Assembly: GCA_031269825.1 (NCBI GenBank)
Contig: JAISYP010000015.1
Span: forward strand, 1 to 48,042
Length of the DNA stretch: 48,042 nt
Reading direction: 5' to 3'
DNA from: Deltaproteobacteria bacterium
GTDB taxonomy: Bacteria; Desulfobacterota; Desulfarculia; Adiutricales; Adiutricaceae
This document shows positions 45,303 to 48,042 of this stretch, one piece after another. The notes beneath the pieces are model-generated. The model ran no database searches. It had not been told where the DNA came from and saw only the letters and a program-made list of their open reading frames with translations. The stretch's first letter is position 1. Each line of letters opens with the position of its first letter. Made by a program: the position numbers and the translations under genes.

Positions 45303-47129
45303 TCAATCCTTAATTAAAGCCAGGACTTGATCGCCATAATTGTCGGTTTTAAAGTCCTTTTCCAACAACAGCGTTATCCAATGGCCAATGGTTCGGATGA
45401 GAATAAAAAGCATCATAGCCACAATGGCCAAACCCAAAACCGACAAAGCGATCTGCTGGCGAGGCAGGTAAGTCCCAAAGATCTGCCGATACCCCGCCCA
45501 TAAAGTTAAAACAGCCAAAAATAGACCGGGAACGGCCGTGCACCAGGCGTACTTATATCGGCCCAGGCGAATAAGCATGCTGGTGCAAATAATGAGGGCG
45601 CAGGAGGCGAGCAGCTGGTTGCTCATGCCAAACAAAGGCCAGATGGAATTGACGTCCCCGGTGATAACCAAAAAGCCCCAACCACCGGTGAAGACGGCGC
45701 TGGCGATAATGATCCCCGGCCACCAGCGTTTGTCGTTGAAGCGAGGTATAAAACGGCCCACCAATTCCTGTAAAAAGAATCGCCCCACCCGGGTGCCACT
45801 ATCAATGGCCGACAGGATGAAGACGGCCATGAACATGATGGCGAAATGGTACCAGTAGGACACCAAGCCCGTCATGAACGGAATCGAGGAAAAAATGTTA
45901 CTCATCCCCACGGCTAAGGTCACCGCCCCGCCCGGGCGTCCCTGGATGTTCTCGCGAACGGCGACTCCCAAGGCCCTCAAATCCACCGGTTCCATTCCCA
46001 TGGTCTTAAAAACCTCTGGGCTAGCGGAAATGGCGTAATAGTCAGCCGGAATTAGCGTACAGGCCGACACCAACGCCATGATCGCCACAAAGCCTTCCGA
46101 GAGCATGGCCCCATAACCCACAAACAAAACGTCTTTTTCGTTTTTGACCATTTTGGGCGTCGTGCCTGAGCCGATGACCGCGTGAAAGCCTGAGACCGCC
46201 CCGCAGGCGATGGTAATAAACAGGAACGGGAACATGGGGCCGGTTAAATTAGGCCCACCCCCATGGATAAAATCAGTGACCGAATCCATTAATAACGGCG
46301 GTTGGACAATGAGAATCGACAGGGCCAAGCCCAAAATGGTGCCCAGTTTAAAAAAGGTGGATAAATAACCGCGCGGCCCTAGCAATAACCAGACTGGGAG
46401 AACTGAGGCCCAAAAGCCATAGATCGGGATCGCCCAACTTAAAGTCAGCTTTTCGAGAGTGAAAATGGAGCTTAAAAAGGGGTTTTGGGAAACCCAAGGC
46501 CCAATCAAGATGGCTATAAACAATAGTAATACCGCCCCAAAGGTGCCCATAAAGACGGAATCAGGTCGGACTCGCAAAAACACCCCCAAAAGGAGAGCGA
46601 TGGGGACGGTCACCAAAACCGTGAAAGCGCCCCAGGGGCTGCGGAACATCGCGTTAACCACCGAAATGGATAGTCCGGCCAAAGTCAGGCTCACAATAAA
46701 GAGCACGGCCACCGAGCAAATATGACCCACGGCGGGACTGACCTCTTGGCTGGCGATGTTGGCTAACGACCGCCCTTTATGCCGAACCGAGGCGAAAAGG
46801 ACAACCATGTCGTGAACCGCCCCGCCCAGGACACTGCCGGCTAAAATCCATAACGCCCCAGGCAGGTAACCATACTGGGCGGCTAAAATGGGGCCAATCA
46901 GCGGCCCCGCGGCGGAGATGCTAGAAAAATGGAAGCCAAACAAAAACATTTTTCGCGTTGGCACGTAATCATGGTCATCGTTGAACGCGCAGGCTGGGGT
47001 GACGCGCTTGTCGTCCAGACGGAGCACCCGGGAAGCGATCCATAAGCCATAATAACGGTAACCCAGGGCAAAAACGCACAGGGAGACGAAGACCAAAGTT
47101 AAGGCGTTTAAATGTCCAACTCCATCCAT
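45303..47129 (-). CDS. cstA: Carbon starvation protein CstA family (pyruvate/peptide transporter)
   Basis: A polytopic inner-membrane protein of 608 residues with about fifteen helices. The N-terminal CstA signature includes YYGLWIASRVLRLDD, FGFHFSSISAAGPLIGP and LGGAVHDMVVLFASVRHKG. GFHAVIGSGTTPKMVKNEKD and DSGTRVGRF are further family segments. E. coli CstA and its relative BtsT take up pyruvate, and CstA was first linked to peptide use in starvation. It is shorter than E. coli CstA (701 residues), as in many relatives. It is followed within 2 bp by the hybrid kinase, whose solute-binding domains may sense a related nutrient. ATG 47129 has GGAG about 9 bases upstream. Confidence 0.93.
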   Translation of the reverse strand: MDGVGHLNALTLVFVSLCVFALGYRYYGLWIASRVLRLDDKRVTPACAFNDDHDYVPTRKMFLFGFHFSSISAAGPLIGPILAAQYGYLPGALWILAGSVLGGAVHDMVVLFASVRHKGRSLANIASQEVSPAVGHICSVAVLFIVSLTLAGLSISVVNAMFRSPWGAFTVLVTVPIALLLGVFLRVRPDSVFMGTFGAVLLLFIAILIGPWVSQNPFLSSIFTLEKLTLSWAIPIYGFWASVLPVWLLLGPRGYLSTFFKLGTILGLALSILIVQPPLLMDSVTDFIHGGGPNLTGPMFPFLFITIACGAVSGFHAVIGSGTTPKMVKNEKDVLFVGYGAMLSEGFVAIMALVSACTLIPADYYAISASPEVFKTMGMEPVDLRALGVAVRENIQGRPGGAVTLAVGMSNIFSSIPFMTGLVSYWYHFAIMFMAVFILSAIDSGTRVGRFFLQELVGRFIPRFNDKRWWPGIIIASAVFTGGWGFLVITGDVNSIWPLFGMSNQLLASCALIICTSMLIRLGRYKYAWCTAVPGLFLAVLTLWAGYRQIFGTYLPRQQIALSVLGLAIVAMMLFILIRTIGHWITLLLEKDFKTDNYGDQVLALIKD

Positions 47130-47330
47130 AAAAACAAACTCCGCTTGACGCCATCCAGGACACGAGGTGGAAAGGCCACGCCAAAAAAACCCCTAGCCAA
47201 AAAAGGGAAAAATTTCCCACCAACCAATATTTTAGGTCATAGACAAAAAAAAGAAAAGCCTGAAACCGGCTTATCTTCCCCCAATAAAACTATTTTAAAG
47301 GTACAATTATAAAAAAAATTTATCTCCACT

Positions 47331-47437
47331 GATCTCGCGAAAAGTCCAACATTTAAGAATCCTAGTTGATAAATTGTTTAATTTAATACTCTTTTACTTG
47401 ACGATTTTCCTTAATCTAGGGTTTTCTCGAAGCCATC
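47331..47437 (+). mobile_element. Miniature inverted-repeat element, copy 6
   Basis: A 107-bp copy from GATCTCGCGAAAAGTCC to TTTTCTCGAAGCCATC. The flanks TCCACT and ATATCT do not match, so it is older or its flanks have been altered. It lies about 200 bp upstream of cstA. Confidence 0.9.
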
Positions 47438-47802
47438 ATATCTAGTCCTAAAACCGCGCGCCAATAAATCCATTCCTTGGAAAGCGCGCGACAATGAGGA
47501 TCTGGCGAGTTGGCCTAATAACGACCAACACAATTTTAACTCTTTGATATTATTACTCTTTTTTTTAAAATAAGGGCTTGAGACGGAAGTTTAAGGCCAA
47601 TCCAGCGAAAATAAACCAATCACTTCTTAACAATCTCAATCCCGTCATTTAGGCGAAATTCTTTTAGTCAAACCCATTCCAGGCTACTCATTTCTGACCC
47701 TGTCCTAACCATTATTTATTGGGGGCTTATAATATTATATTAAGATATAGTATAGATAAAAATAAATATAATTTCTTAGTTAATAATTATATAGTTAAAA
47801 CT
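47438..47802. other. A/T-rich intergenic DNA
   Basis: No gene is visible. The left part has moderate GC and short decayed frames; the right part is A/T-rich and runs into the methyltransferase relic. Confidence 0.45.
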
Positions 47803-48042
47803 AATCTCTTTACAAATAGAGATGAATGGAGCAATGAATAAATTGTAAGTATATATAGATCATAATTTCATGTTGAAGAAGATTTCAACTAAATAAAAAA
47901 TATTAAGTACCTAACTTTCAGACCTATTAGACATTTTACAGATAATATGATAATAGTTCACTCATTTTACTGTGTTCTTGCCTTTACTTTAAGCTGTTTA
48001 CTACAACTTGAAATGGAAAAGCTTGGCTTCAGGATGAGCGTC
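47803..48042 (+). pseudogene. Relic of a DNA methyltransferase/restriction gene (runs off the edge)
   Basis: One frame reads NLFTNRDEWSNE, stop, IVSIYRS, stop, FHVEEDFN, stop, and then IKNIKYLTFRPIRHF to the right edge with no further stop. TNRDEW followed about 35 residues later by a (Y/F)RPF-like motif is characteristic of the region after the NPPY motif in single-chain N6-adenine methyltransferases, including type ISP enzymes. In the intact gene here the corresponding parts are TSRDSW and LYRPFNKQF. Three stops in one otherwise consistent frame mark it as dead. Confidence 0.45.

Overview
This 48 kb window comes from a Gram-negative bacterium. It carries an RND efflux pump, a BvgS-like hybrid sensor kinase and a Pst/Pho operon. 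The core genes are GC-rich, use many TTG/GTG starts and overlap tightly. They sit next to very AT-rich, visibly decaying stretches. A group II intron end, a dead IS110/IS1111-type transposase, several pseudogenes and a dispersed miniature element suggest a genome with much mobile DNA and ongoing gene decay. The style would fit an uncultured or host-associated proteobacterium or Desulfobacterota member, but no marker here settles the taxonomy.

Layout. (1) 1-240: the 3' end of a group II intron (end of the maturase gene plus domains V/VI). (2) 600-20640: a compact biosynthetic cluster, all on the + strand: terminator, sigma70-type promoter, a miniature element in the leader, phosphopantetheinyl transferase, RND membrane fusion protein and pump, a two-protein modular type I polyketide synthase, a SyrD/YojI-like ABC exporter, a type II thioesterase, a small Cys-containing membrane protein and a PaaK-like CoA ligase. 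(3) 21026-33300: a duplicated accessory cassette. In copy A the type ISP restriction-modification gene is intact and a GSCFA gene is reduced to a remnant. In copy B the GSCFA gene and a second SGNH-like gene are intact and the restriction gene is dead. Both copies carry a (CT)n tract, 13 units in A and 35 in B. An IS110/IS1111-like pseudogene lies between them. (4) 33300-34930: decayed intergenic DNA. (5) 34938-40527, - strand: pstC-pstA-pstB-phoU-phoB-phoR, without pstS, behind a Pho-box-like repeat. (6) 41536-47129, - strand: cstA followed by a large hybrid sensor kinase. (7) 47330-48042: another miniature element, then a relic of a second DNA methyltransferase.

How it works together. The PPTase would activate the carrier domains of the synthase. 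The loading AT-ACP lacks the arginine that malonyl-type ATs use, so it probably takes a non-carboxylated acyl starter, perhaps one activated by the PaaK-like ligase. One complete reducing module (KS-AT-DH-KR-ACP) follows. The second protein has an intact KS, but its AT is degenerate and it has no carrier domain, so chain ending is unclear. The RND pump and ABC protein are candidate exporters. In the accessory region the restriction system, the GSCFA/SGNH genes and the simple repeats look like a fast-changing defence and surface locus.

The best-supported new observation is a 110-bp miniature element with imperfect terminal inverted repeats of about 17 bp. It is present in six copies, three of which still have perfect 6-bp target-site duplications.
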